The notes below the pieces were generated by a model. That model was not told where the DNA came from, made no database searches, and saw only the letters and a list, made by a program, of their open reading frames with translations. Below are positions 7,061 through 13,191 of a stretch of 38,297 nt of DNA, piece after piece. The DNA is from a virus. Location: the IMG/VR virus record IMGVR_UViG_3300042344_000517, positions 1 to 38,297 of that record; one strand, given 5' to 3'. The translations under genes were made by a program, and so were the position numbers. Every line of letters begins with the position of its first letter. Within the stretch, counting starts at the first letter, position 1.

Positions 7061-7069
7061 TACTCCTTA

Positions 7070-7098
7070 ACTCTACCACGTAGTTTAAACAAAGTCAA
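7070..7098 (-). promoter_or_regulatory. Leaderless-type promoter
   Basis: TTGACT (7093-7098), 17-bp spacer, TGG plus TAGAGT (7070-7075), 9 nt to ATG 7060. The -35 follows directly on the T-tract of the upstream terminator. Confidence 0.8.
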
Positions 7099-7102
7099 CA
7101 AA

Positions 7103-7130
7103 AAACCCGCCAGATTTCTCTAGCGGGTTT
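7103..7130 (-). terminator. Intrinsic terminator after the SPFH lipoprotein
   Basis: AAACCCGC (7103-7110) pairs with GCGGGTTT (7123-7130), with a 12-nt loop. A run of six T follows on the minus strand. It separates the SPFH operon from the next promoter. Confidence 0.85.
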
Positions 7131-7148
7131 CTCCACTTATCCTACCAC

Positions 7149-8054
7149 TTATCGGTTGGTATTTCCAACATTAATGAACGGCACAACTCCTCCGCCATTA
7201 TATACCGGCAACTTACCATCCCACCTCTGAAGCGCTTCATACTGAACCAGTGCCGGGGTTAGAGACTGAGCCAACACCAAGTTAGCCTTGGACTGAGCCT
7301 CTGCCTTAAGAGCAATACTCCGAGCCTCACCCTCTGCCTTGGCAATGTTACTTTCCTTCTCACCACGAGCCTTCTCAATCACCTGATCCGCCTCAGCCTT
7401 ACTTTGACGAACCTTGGTTTCAGCCTCAATAGCCTTCTGACTAGCTTCTAGTACAGCATTGATACGAGTCTGAACACTCTGATCAACACGAAGACCACCG
7501 TGGAAGCTGATCAACTCAAACCTAAATCCCTTGGGTCCAAGTTGGACGTTAAGATTGCTCTTAACATTGTCAAGAAGATACTGCTTCCTCTCACCAAAGA
7601 TGTCACTAGCCTTCATAGTACTAGCAACACGATTGAATGCGTTATTCACCTCATTCCTCATAAATCCATGAGTAATAACATCAGGCGACTGACGAAACTC
7701 AACGAAAATCTGAGGAACCTTCTCAGCAATAAACGTGTAAGCCAGAGCAATATCAGCATTAACCACCGCACCTTCAATACTATTGAAAGTTACACTGTCA
7801 TCGCCAGGACTTTCCTTGCTCCCACGTTCACGATCCCACACAGCATTCTGCATAAAAGTAGGGAACTTATAGATATCCTCAGTGATAGGGTTGTAGAACA
7901 CACCACCAGTAACCAACGGGAAATCATTGACTCCCTTCTGGCTACCCCACTGATTTACCTTGATACCAACATAACCAGGCTCAACCCTATCACAACCAGT
8001 GAAAGTTGAGATGGCGACGATACCGGCGATTAGACTAACGATCTTCTTATTCAT
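7149..8054 (-). CDS. SPFH/band-7 (prohibitin-like) lipoprotein
   Basis: A 301-residue protein. Residues 1-20 are a lipoprotein-type signal ending in F-T-G-C (Cys 20 or so). The SPFH domain follows (VEPGYVGIKV...DDSVTFNSIEGAVVNADIALAYTF). Next comes an Ala/Glu/Lys-rich coiled coil (EAETKVRQSKAEADQVIEKA and onward) and a C-terminal LPVYNGGGVVPFINV typical of the family. SPFH proteins form large membrane rings that organise proteases or lipids. A phage copy could protect the envelope, regulate host FtsH-like protease or affect lysis or superinfection (inference). It overlaps the upstream two-TM gene by 8 nt and closes the operon. Confidence 0.82.
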   Translation of the reverse strand: MNKKIVSLIAGIVAISTFTGCDRVEPGYVGIKVNQWGSQKGVNDFPLVTGGVFYNPITEDIYKFPTFMQNAVWDRERGSKESPGDDSVTFNSIEGAVVNADIALAYTFIAEKVPQIFVEFRQSPDVITHGFMRNEVNNAFNRVASTMKASDIFGERKQYLLDNVKSNLNVQLGPKGFRFELISFHGGLRVDQSVQTRINAVLEASQKAIEAETKVRQSKAEADQVIEKARGEKESNIAKAEGEARSIALKAEAQSKANLVLAQSLTPALVQYEALQRWDGKLPVYNGGGVVPFINVGNTNR

Positions 8055-8298
8055 TTTCTTTGTTTTTATTTTCTTTGTTTTTATTTTCTTCTAGTTTCTT
8101 GACCAACTTGGTCACATCACTTTTTAAGATTACCAGCGTGCTGATAAAAAGTCCAGCAAAAAGTGCGGACCCGATAAGATTTGCAATGTCACTTTTTTGA
8201 TTAATCAATATCACGGATGTGTTAAAAACATAAGCACCCGCTGTCATCAAAACAAAATACTTTGTGCAATACTTTACAATATTTTTATTACTAAACAT
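8047..8298 (-). CDS. Two-TM membrane protein with ENKNK repeat tail
   Basis: An 83-residue protein with two hydrophobic segments (about residues 14-32 and 39-59), then a charged tail (KKLEENKNKENKNKENE) made by a 15-bp tandem repeat. AAGGAG lies at normal spacing before the ATG. Its 3' end overlaps the SPFH start by 8 nt, so the two membrane proteins are probably made together. It could be a partner of the SPFH protein, or holin-like; no family is recognised. Confidence 0.65.
   Translation of the reverse strand: MFSNKNIVKYCTKYFVLMTAGAYVFNTSVILINQKSDIANLIGSALFAGLFISTLVILKSDVTKLVKKLEENKNKENKNKENE
8054..8090. repeat. 15-bp tandem repeat in coding sequence
   Basis: A TTTTCTTTGTTTTTA unit is present in about 2.5 copies and encodes the NKEN/KNKEN tail of the two-TM protein. 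Its last copy runs into the start of the SPFH gene. Confidence 0.8.
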
Positions 8299-8301
8299 AT
8301 A

Positions 8302-8691
8302 TTAATTCTCCTTGATATAAAGTTCTGGAACTTCAGTGGTCAATGGAATAACTACATCATTCAAAGGTTCATCTGATTCAGCTGAATCATAATCGCCGTC
8401 TCTTGTGTTTGGAATAGGCAGATTATCAATATTCCAATTTGCACGACATTCTTTGGCAGTCTTCTTTAGTGGAGGAAGTTCATTGCCATCCTTGTCATAT
8501 ACAATGACATACTGAAAACTATTATCATAGGTACAATCGTTGTACTCACTATGAACTACCATAACCATTGTGGTTGCTTCAGGAGGATAATACTTCTTGG
8601 CAAACGCAATATGTTCACTATACTTTTGTGTATTAGGAACGTAACCAAGTTTGGCTAGATCCTGTAATGTTGCTCTACGATATGAACTCAT
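8302..8691 (-). CDS. Hypothetical protein
   Basis: A 129-residue soluble protein with a C-terminal acidic stretch (RDGDYDSAESDEPLNDV). Contains VMVVHSEYNDCTYDNSFQYVIVYDKDG, a likely beta-rich core. Not recognised. It sits in a head-to-tail operon, 3 nt from both neighbours. Confidence 0.6.
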   Translation of the reverse strand: MSSYRRATLQDLAKLGYVPNTQKYSEHIAFAKKYYPPEATTMVMVVHSEYNDCTYDNSFQYVIVYDKDGNELPPLKKTAKECRANWNIDNLPIPNTRDGDYDSAESDEPLNDVVIPLTTEVPELYIKEN

Positions 8692-8694
8692 ATA

Positions 8695-9081
8695 TTAAAA
8701 CTTTAGAACTTCCTCACGGATAATAGACAGATGTTCATATTCATCACCATATAGGTCTTCGTGGATACACTGAACATCACCAAAAAGTTCAATTAGTGAT
8801 TCAAGCAGTGGATTTGGCTTATATTCCTTCGTTGCATTATCCCACTCACGTTCAACTTCTTCACCTTCTACTACAATCTTGAGATCTTCATATCCAATAT
8901 AGAATGAGGTTGCGCCACCATCGTTAAATTCGTGGTTATTAAGATACATCTCAATGCTGTCCAGTGTAGGATTATCAACAAAGATCTTCTTTAGTTCAGC
9001 CTTAAACTCCTTCTGGAGTTCTGACTTAACTGTGTTGAGTTGATTCTTTAGCTCTTCAATTTTCTTAAGTGACTCTTTCAT
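8695..9081 (-). CDS. Hypothetical protein with N-terminal coiled coil
   Basis: A 128-residue acidic protein. Residues 1-35 are heptad-like (LKKIEELKNQLNTVKSELQK). The remainder has FNDGGATSFYIGYEDLKIVV and an acidic C terminus. Not recognised. It is transcribed with the DUF6915 gene from the promoter at 9586-9614. Confidence 0.6.
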   Translation of the reverse strand: MKESLKKIEELKNQLNTVKSELQKEFKAELKKIFVDNPTLDSIEMYLNNHEFNDGGATSFYIGYEDLKIVVEGEEVEREWDNATKEYKPNPLLESLIELFGDVQCIHEDLYGDEYEHLSIIREEVLKF

Positions 9082-9099
9082 ATGTTTTGTTTTGTTTTG

Positions 9100-9576
9100 T
9101 TAGTCTCCGATTACATTTTTAATACTACCACCGAAAGTTTTAGAAGTCAAACCATTTTTAGCACGGGATTTACGACCTTCATCAATCTTCACAAAGCTAG
9201 GAGGATGTGAAATGCCATTCTGCATCCAACTCTTGAACTCCATTTCAGCCAGATAATCTTGTGCTGAAGGAATAAACTTATTAGCAAAGTCTTCCAAACA
9301 ATGTTGTTCACCAATATCCCGCACACTTACACTACGTCCATCACTATTAATAATAGTAGGAAAACGATGATCACTTGTTTCTGGACCACTATTAGCAAAC
9401 TTTACTCGTTCCAGAATATTACTAAGAAACCAACTATTGTGGGTTAGAGCACGATGTCGGTTATCCGCAATTGCACCCTTACTACAATCCATAAAGGCGT
9501 GAATAGGTTCATAATCCTGTGGCTGACCGCCGAACTTACGGACTGAACTTTGAGCGTGAATATATGGCTTTGACAT
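9100..9576 (-). CDS. DUF6915 family protein
   Basis: A 158-residue protein matching the DUF6915 pattern: HAQSSVRKFGGQPQDYEPIHAFMD, SKGAIADNRHRALTHNSW, then INSDGRSVSVRDIGEQHCLED. The conserved His/Asp/Glu residues suggest a metal site. The family is common in phages and bacteria and has no known activity. It is the first gene of the operon ending with the SPFH lipoprotein. Confidence 0.75.
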   Translation of the reverse strand: MSKPYIHAQSSVRKFGGQPQDYEPIHAFMDCSKGAIADNRHRALTHNSWFLSNILERVKFANSGPETSDHRFPTIINSDGRSVSVRDIGEQHCLEDFANKFIPSAQDYLAEMEFKSWMQNGISHPPSFVKIDEGRKSRAKNGLTSKTFGGSIKNVIGD

Positions 9577-9585
9577 AACAAACTC

Positions 9586-9614
9586 AATCTACCACAGGTT
9601 TTATAACAAGTCAA
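9586..9614 (-). promoter_or_regulatory. Leaderless-type promoter of the DUF6915-SPFH operon
   Basis: TTGACT (9609-9614), 17-bp spacer, TGG plus TAGATT (9586-9591), 9 nt to ATG 9576. It is placed directly after a terminator T-tract. Confidence 0.82.
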
Positions 9615-9620
9615 AACAAA

Positions 9621-9646
9621 AATCCCCTCTTTTTACGGAGGGGATT
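9621..9646 (-). terminator. Intrinsic terminator after the phosphoesterase gene
   Basis: AATCCCCTC (9621-9629) pairs with GAGGGGATT (9638-9646), with an 8-nt loop and a T-run on the minus strand. Confidence 0.88.
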
Positions 9647-9653
9647 TGTATAC

Positions 9654-10328
9654 TTAATGATGTTTATCTTGCTTAACGTGGTTCTTATTCAACATAATCT
9701 TCTGAATCTCTGGGAATGACAACGGCTTACCGTGACCATCCCAACCTACATCCAGAATTTTATTGTCTGGATAATCTACCTGAGTGGTTGGATTGGTATA
9801 GTGACTATGACCACTCAACTGCCAAGCACCCTTTTGCATTTGGTTAAAGATTTGATGTGGGTAATGATGAATAACAATCATATGACCGTTTACAATCAAT
9901 TCCTTATAATAACCCAGATAAGTTAGTTTACCAATTGCATATGGATACACTTCAATGCCATCATTAGGACTGTTACCAGTGAATCTAACCATATTCAAAT
10001 GGCCAGCAACAGCATCTTCATAATGCTTACGAATACAGCTGTTATGATTGCCCCAAATATAAGCAATGTTTTGACAATTGATTCTAGCCAGAATTTCATT
10101 GAACTCAGGCGGAGTAATATTAAGACAAAAATCACCAAGATGAATTAGTGTATCTTCTGGACGCACCACTTCATTGATCTTCGCAATCAAAGCATCATCG
10201 TGTTCATAACGATCTTTATATCCTCTAGCTTCAAATATGAAGCTTTGATTATGTCGGAAATGAGTATCACTGGTAAAGAATACCTTGTGATCATCATTAT
10301 GAATTAGTTTTAGCGGTCTTTCAAACAT
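9654..10328 (-). CDS. Calcineurin-like metallophosphoesterase
   Basis: A 224-residue protein with the full metallophosphoesterase signature: D-x-H (Asp 21, His 23), GD (65-66), GNHN (93-96), H at 154-155 and GHSH (173-176). These residues bind two metals. Its start overlaps the end of the polynucleotide-kinase gene by 8 nt. Kinase plus metallophosphoesterase side by side mirrors the kinase-phosphatase modules of bacterial Pnkp. The likely substrate is therefore a 2',3'-cyclic or 3'-phosphate RNA end, but a general nucleotidase role cannot be excluded. Confidence 0.82.
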   Translation of the reverse strand: MFERPLKLIHNDDHKVFFTSDTHFRHNQSFIFEARGYKDRYEHDDALIAKINEVVRPEDTLIHLGDFCLNITPPEFNEILARINCQNIAYIWGNHNSCIRKHYEDAVAGHLNMVRFTGNSPNDGIEVYPYAIGKLTYLGYYKELIVNGHMIVIHHYPHQIFNQMQKGAWQLSGHSHYTNPTTQVDYPDNKILDVGWDGHGKPLSFPEIQKIMLNKNHVKQDKHH

Positions 10329-10779
10329 AAATTACCTCATCAATGCCTTCATTTGTAGAAGGTTCTTCAAACTTAGCAAGCATTTTGTCGATTACAAAAG
10401 TAGGTACAACTCTACCACCTTCACTACCTCTCTTCTGGTTTCGTGCAATTAATCCATCACGATCCATCTTGAATACAAGAGCAACTACCTTTGCACCATA
10501 CTTTTTGGCTGTATTAGTGTAGTCACTTCGTTCTCTACGATTTACACTAGTTGCGTCTACTAATACATTTTTACCATCTTTTAGAAATTCGTCAACCTTT
10601 CGTTTGATATGACCAAAAACTTGATTTGTGCAAGTTTGGTCCGTTTCTCCACTTCCAAATTTTGCACGTAGTTCATCACTACTTAGATATTCAATATCTT
10701 TGTCTTTAATAAAGTTCTTTGCATAAGTTGACTTACCACTTCCAGGCAAGCCAACGGCAATATAAATTGTGTTATTCAT
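10321..10779 (-). CDS. Polynucleotide 5'-kinase (T4 Pnkp kinase-domain family)
   Basis: A 152-residue P-loop kinase of AAA_33/T4 Pnkp type. Walker A is GLPGSGKST (10-18). SSDELR and VDATSVNRRER match the substrate-Asp and lid regions of the kinase domain. A basic lid (ARNQKRGSEGGRVV) follows. It contains only the kinase half (about 150 residues), not the HAD phosphatase of T4 Pnkp; a metallophosphoesterase gene overlapping its 3' end may supply that role. It probably heals RNA or DNA 5'-OH ends for the window's RNA ligases. Confidence 0.8.
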   Translation of the reverse strand: MNNTIYIAVGLPGSGKSTYAKNFIKDKDIEYLSSDELRAKFGSGETDQTCTNQVFGHIKRKVDEFLKDGKNVLVDATSVNRRERSDYTNTAKKYGAKVVALVFKMDRDGLIARNQKRGSEGGRVVPTFVIDKMLAKFEEPSTNEGIDEVIYV

Positions 10780-10785
10780 ATGTGT

Positions 10786-10814
10786 ATATTAACATCTACT
10801 TGTTATAAAGTCAA
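10786..10814 (-). promoter_or_regulatory. Leaderless-type promoter of the kinase/phosphoesterase operon
   Basis: TTGACT (10809-10814), 17-bp spacer, TGT plus TAATAT (10786-10791), 6 nt to ATG 10779. It is divergent from the plus-strand EF-hand gene. Confidence 0.8.
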
Positions 10815-10860
10815 GAGAAAATTGTAAAGAGGAAGTAAAAGATGTTTATTTGGGGTGGTT

Positions 10861-10876
10861 GATATGGTATATATGT
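10861..10876 (+). promoter_or_regulatory. Possible plus-strand promoter of the EF-hand gene
   Basis: An extended -10-like TGG plus TATATA lies about 45 nt upstream of the EF-hand ATG in the divergent intergenic region. No good -35 is visible, so this is tentative. Confidence 0.3.
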
Positions 10877-10914
10877 AATGTAATCAATGGTGGTTACACA
10901 AACAAAGGAAATAT

Positions 10915-11229
10915 ATGTTAAAATATCTATTAGTATTAACCGCAGCATTATCTCTAAATGCTCAAGAAGGTCCAAAAGGTCCACCTCCAGGTAATCGTCC
11001 TCCTCGTCCAAAGTTGACAGAGGAACAAAAAGCACAACGTGTTGCTTTGGTTGCTAAATATGATGTGAATAAAGATGGTAAGTTGGACAAAGAAGAACGT
11101 ACCAAGGTCAGTGATGATGATCGTAAATTAATGAGAAGTTTTGGTCCACCACCAGGCGGTCCAAGAGGTCCAAAACACGATGGTCCACCAAAAGATGGTG
11201 ATAGACCAACCAAACCAAAGAAGAACTAA
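10915..11229 (+). CDS. Secreted EF-hand calcium-binding protein
   Basis: A 104-residue protein on the plus strand. Residues 1-17 form a signal peptide (MLKYLLVLTAALSLNAQ). A Pro/Gly-rich segment (GPPPGNRPPRPK) follows, then LTEEQKAQRVALVAKYDVNKDGKLDKEE, a canonical EF-hand loop with Asp/Asn/Asp/Lys/Asp...Glu spacing, and a second Pro/Gly-rich, basic tail (PPPGGPRGPKHDGPPKDG). Such short EF-hand proteins are common in Gram-negative bacteria, especially Planctomycetes/Verrucomicrobia, and unusual in phage. AAAGGA lies at good spacing before the ATG, unlike most genes here. It is flanked by a divergent promoter and a bidirectional terminator, so it is an independent cassette, probably acquired from a host. 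Confidence 0.75.
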   Translation: MLKYLLVLTAALSLNAQEGPKGPPPGNRPPRPKLTEEQKAQRVALVAKYDVNKDGKLDKEERTKVSDDDRKLMRSFGPPPGGPRGPKHDGPPKDGDRPTKPKKN

Positions 11230-11238
11230 TAAACAAAT

Positions 11239-11264
11239 AACCCCACTAAATTAATAGTGGGGTT
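11239..11264. terminator. Bidirectional terminator, 26-nt hairpin copy 1
   Basis: A 10-bp stem AACCCCACTA/TAGTGGGGTT with an AATTAA loop, T-rich on the plus strand. It lies between convergent genes. The same 26-nt hairpin recurs unchanged at 12708-12733 and 13160-13185. Confidence 0.88.
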
Positions 11265-11287
11265 TTCATATTCAACTAATATGTGAA

Positions 11288-11602
11288 TTAGGCAGTGGTT
11301 GTTGGATCATTGTCACTAGCAGCTTCCAAACGAGCAGCTTGTGCATTTACCAAGTCAGCAGCAGCTTGAATTGCTTCTTCACTTGGATGTGGAGTGTTTA
11401 ATACTGTTACAGCACTATCAGTTGCAGCACTCAAACGTGCCAATGCGTCTTGTAGATTATTAATTGCAGCCATAATTTCGTTTAACCTTTCAGTTTGTTG
11501 TTTGTTACTATCTAAAACAGCTTTCAATAACACTAAATCATAACACTCGTTATTATCGTTATTACCAAAAACCATCTTAAAAAACTTTTTTAGTGTATTC
11601 AT
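11288..11602 (-). CDS. Alanine-rich coiled-coil hypothetical protein
   Basis: A 104-residue protein. After a short hydrophobic/basic N terminus (LKKFFKMVFG), residues 30-95 are Ala/Leu/Glu-rich and helical (EIMAAINNLQDALARLSAATD, EEAIQAAADLVNAQAARLEAA), ending DPTTTA. This suggests a small oligomeric virion or membrane-associated protein; no family is recognised. It lies in the putative late block between two terminators and lacks the TTGAC-type promoter. Confidence 0.6.
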   Translation of the reverse strand: MNTLKKFFKMVFGNNDNNECYDLVLLKAVLDSNKQQTERLNEIMAAINNLQDALARLSAATDSAVTVLNTPHPSEEAIQAAADLVNAQAARLEAASDNDPTTTA

Positions 11603-11655
11603 ATAATATTAAATATCAAACTCTTGTATATAATTAGTTACATTAAAGTAAAAAA

Positions 11656-11683
11656 CCCCACCAATTTATTTTAATCGGTGGGG
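11656..11683 (-). terminator. Intrinsic terminator after the 324-residue virion-like gene
   Basis: CCCCACC (11656-11662) pairs with GGTGGGG (11677-11683), with further A/T pairs toward the loop. A six-T run follows on the minus strand. Confidence 0.85.
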
Positions 11684-11705
11684 CTTGATATAAAGATTAT
11701 CTTTT

Positions 11706-12680
11706 TTATACTAATACAGCGTCATATAACTGGGTTGAATTTGCAGCTTTTATTCGAAGATGAACTTTGCCATCACTCGATGTCATTACATCAATTACCT
11801 CAGCGCCTTTTAAAGCAAGTTCAGGTAGTGAACCACCATCAGTAGTTACTTCACTTAATGCTAATTGTGGCAGTCCCAATCGATTTGCTAATGCTTCAAC
11901 TTTAGATTGGTTACCTTTACGAACTTTTAGTTCAGCTAGTTCATCAACCATATTAAAGTATTCTTGTCCTTTGGAACTAATAATTTGAGATTTGATATTA
12001 CGTTTTTCATCTTCCAAAGCTGGAGTGTCACCGTCGTAGCTTAAAGCTACACTCTTAAGAGTTTCTATAATTTCGATGTATCGTTCAATCATAGATACAA
12101 TGTCACCAGTGTCCTCGTTCAATTTTTTACGTAGAAGACCCAAGTGTTTTTGAAATGTTTCATCTACTGGTCTTTTTAATCCACCATCTGTATAAAGTAT
12201 GTCTAATACTTGTTTAAAGTTTTCATCACTCCAATTTGGAAAGTTGCTTCTAATATCGGAATCTCCTTCTCCTTGACTCAAACTTACAAAATCTTTAGCT
12301 GAGATTCCCAAAGAATATGAACCTTTACCAAAATGTTTTATATATTGCTTAGCAGTATCTTTTACTACTTCATCTGATACGCCACTACCTTTTTTAACTT
12401 TTTTAACAATTTTTACAAACTCGTTTCCTTTCAATTCATAACCACTTTCTTTGAATTCATCCACCAATTCATTAAATGCAGGCGTACCTTTTTCAATATC
12501 TAAATCATCCAAAACGGTATCAACTTCAAATGAAGAGGCATAACCACTACTATTTTGATCTAGCCAAAAGCCTAGTTTAGCACCTATGGTGTCGTCGTCA
12601 GGCTCAAATAATCCTTCATTCAATTTTTTATTGAGAAGACCTAAATGTTTTTTAAATGTTTCGTTAAGTTTATTACTCAT
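11706..12680 (-). CDS. Putative internal capsid protein with two targeting-like motifs
   Basis: A 324-residue protein. Residues 5-22 (LNETFKKHLGLLNKKLNE) and 172-189 (VDETFQKHLGLLRKKLNE) are near-identical copies of a short amphipathic helix ending in L-N-E. A third copy opens the neighbouring 122-residue protein. In T4-type phages, internal head proteins carry short N-terminal capsid-targeting helices cut by the prohead protease after (L/I)-x-E, so a comparable role is likely (inference). The two copies split the protein into a 150-residue acidic module and a 135-residue module, as if two such proteins had fused. No catalytic motif is recognised. Confidence 0.6.
   Translation of the reverse strand: MSNKLNETFKKHLGLLNKKLNEGLFEPDDDTIGAKLGFWLDQNSSGYASSFEVDTVLDDLDIEKGTPAFNELVDEFKESGYELKGNEFVKIVKKVKKGSGVSDEVVKDTAKQYIKHFGKGSYSLGISAKDFVSLSQGEGDSDIRSNFPNWSDENFKQVLDILYTDGGLKRPVDETFQKHLGLLRKKLNEDTGDIVSMIERYIEIIETLKSVALSYDGDTPALEDEKRNIKSQIISSKGQEYFNMVDELAELKVRKGNQSKVEALANRLGLPQLALSEVTTDGGSLPELALKGAEVIDVMTSSDGKVHLRIKAANSTQLYDAVLV
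12114..12167 (-). repeat. Internal copy of the LNETFQKH...KLNE motif
   Basis: This stretch encodes residues 172-189 of the 324-residue protein and resembles, at base and residue level, the 5' ends of this gene and of the next gene (12764-13132). It supports fusion of two genes that each once had their own targeting motif. Confidence 0.75.
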
Positions 12681-12707
12681 ATAATATAAATATATAGAAA
12701 AATAAAA
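12681..12707 (-). promoter_or_regulatory. AT-only leader, possible late promoter
   Basis: Only 27 nt separate the hairpin from the ATG, with TATATATTTATAT on the minus strand. There is no room for a separate -35, which suits a -10-only late promoter as in T4-type phages. The matching leader before the 122-residue gene (13133-13159) has the same length and core. Confidence 0.4.
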
Positions 12708-12733
12708 AACCCCACTAAATTAATAGTGGGGTT
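12708..12733 (-). terminator. 26-nt terminator hairpin copy 2
   Basis: Same 10-bp stem and AATTAA loop as at 11239-11264, followed by six T on the minus strand. It ends the 122-residue gene's transcript. Confidence 0.88.
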
Positions 12734-12763
12734 AGTGTTTTAATTATTTAAATGATTAATTAT

Positions 12764-13132
12764 TTACTTATTAGTAGAGTTATTAAAATCATCAATAATA
12801 CTTTCTATCTCCTCCTTCGCATTTTGTCTTCTGCCAAAATATTTTGAACTAGTAAATCTATGAACCGCAATCAACCTTTTTATTCTTTCAGCCTTCTCAG
12901 GATCACTCACTTTCACCTTTTCATACGCGTCTTCCCATTTTTTCCTCAATTGAATATTGTCATATCCTACCTTGCCGCTAAGTAATACAGCACCCGCAAC
13001 AGCCATAGCTGTCAATATATCTTTAAAACCTTCATTTAAAAGATCAACATTTTCTTCAGACATAGATTCATTCAATCTTTTGTGTAGAAGAGTTAAATGC
13101 TTTTGAAATGTTTCGTTAAGTAAATTGTTCAT
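12764..13132 (-). CDS. Putative internal capsid protein with N-terminal targeting motif
   Basis: A 122-residue protein. Residues 5-22 (LNETFQKHLTLLHKRLNE) match the motif of the neighbouring 324-residue protein. A hydrophobic stretch follows (DILTAMAVAGAVLLSGKVGY, about 37-56), then a basic, helical C terminus (RIKRLIAVHRFTSSKYFGRR). Cleavage after L-N-E would leave a roughly 100-residue product containing the hydrophobic segment. It could be an internal head protein ejected with DNA. Not recognised beyond the shared motif. Confidence 0.6.
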   Translation of the reverse strand: MNNLLNETFQKHLTLLHKRLNESMSEENVDLLNEGFKDILTAMAVAGAVLLSGKVGYDNIQLRKKWEDAYEKVKVSDPEKAERIKRLIAVHRFTSSKYFGRRQNAKEEIESIIDDFNNSTNK

Positions 13133-13159
13133 ATCTATATAAATATATACAAAAAATAA
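13133..13159 (-). promoter_or_regulatory. AT-only leader, possible late promoter (copy B)
   Basis: Contains TATATATTTATAT on the minus strand immediately upstream of the ATG of the 122-residue gene. It has the same length and core as the leader at 12681-12707 and no TTGAC-type -35. Confidence 0.4.
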
Positions 13160-13185
13160 AACCCCACTAAATTAATAGTGGGGTT
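13160..13185 (-). terminator. 26-nt terminator hairpin copy 3
   Basis: Identical stem and loop to the two other copies, followed by TTTT on the minus strand, 7 nt beyond the RNA ligase stop. Confidence 0.88.
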
Positions 13186-13191
13186 ATTGTT

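Larger units (their letters stand above)
12615..12733 (-). repeat. 119-bp module, copy A (hairpin, AT leader, motif codons)
   Basis: It is made of the 26-nt terminator hairpin, a 27-nt AT-only leader and the first 22 codons ending in KLNE. The copy at 13067-13185 has identical spacing of all three parts. This shows duplication of a complete regulatory-plus-signal unit. Confidence 0.75.
13067..13185 (-). repeat. 119-bp module, copy B (hairpin, AT leader, motif codons)
   Basis: Second copy of the duplicated unit described at 12615-12733: hairpin 13160-13185, leader 13133-13159, first 22 codons 13067-13132. Confidence 0.75.

Noticed and set aside
12683-12690. TATAAATA octamers (also near 13140 and 29996) resembling T4 late promoters
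   Set aside because: They read on the plus strand, away from the minus-strand genes next to them, and lie in AT-rich sequence where such octamers occur by chance.
11239-13185. Three identical 26-nt hairpins as a CRISPR or other repeat array
   Set aside because: Spacing is gene-sized, each lies at a gene end with a T-run, and there are no regular spacers. They are terminators. No CRISPR array is seen anywhere.
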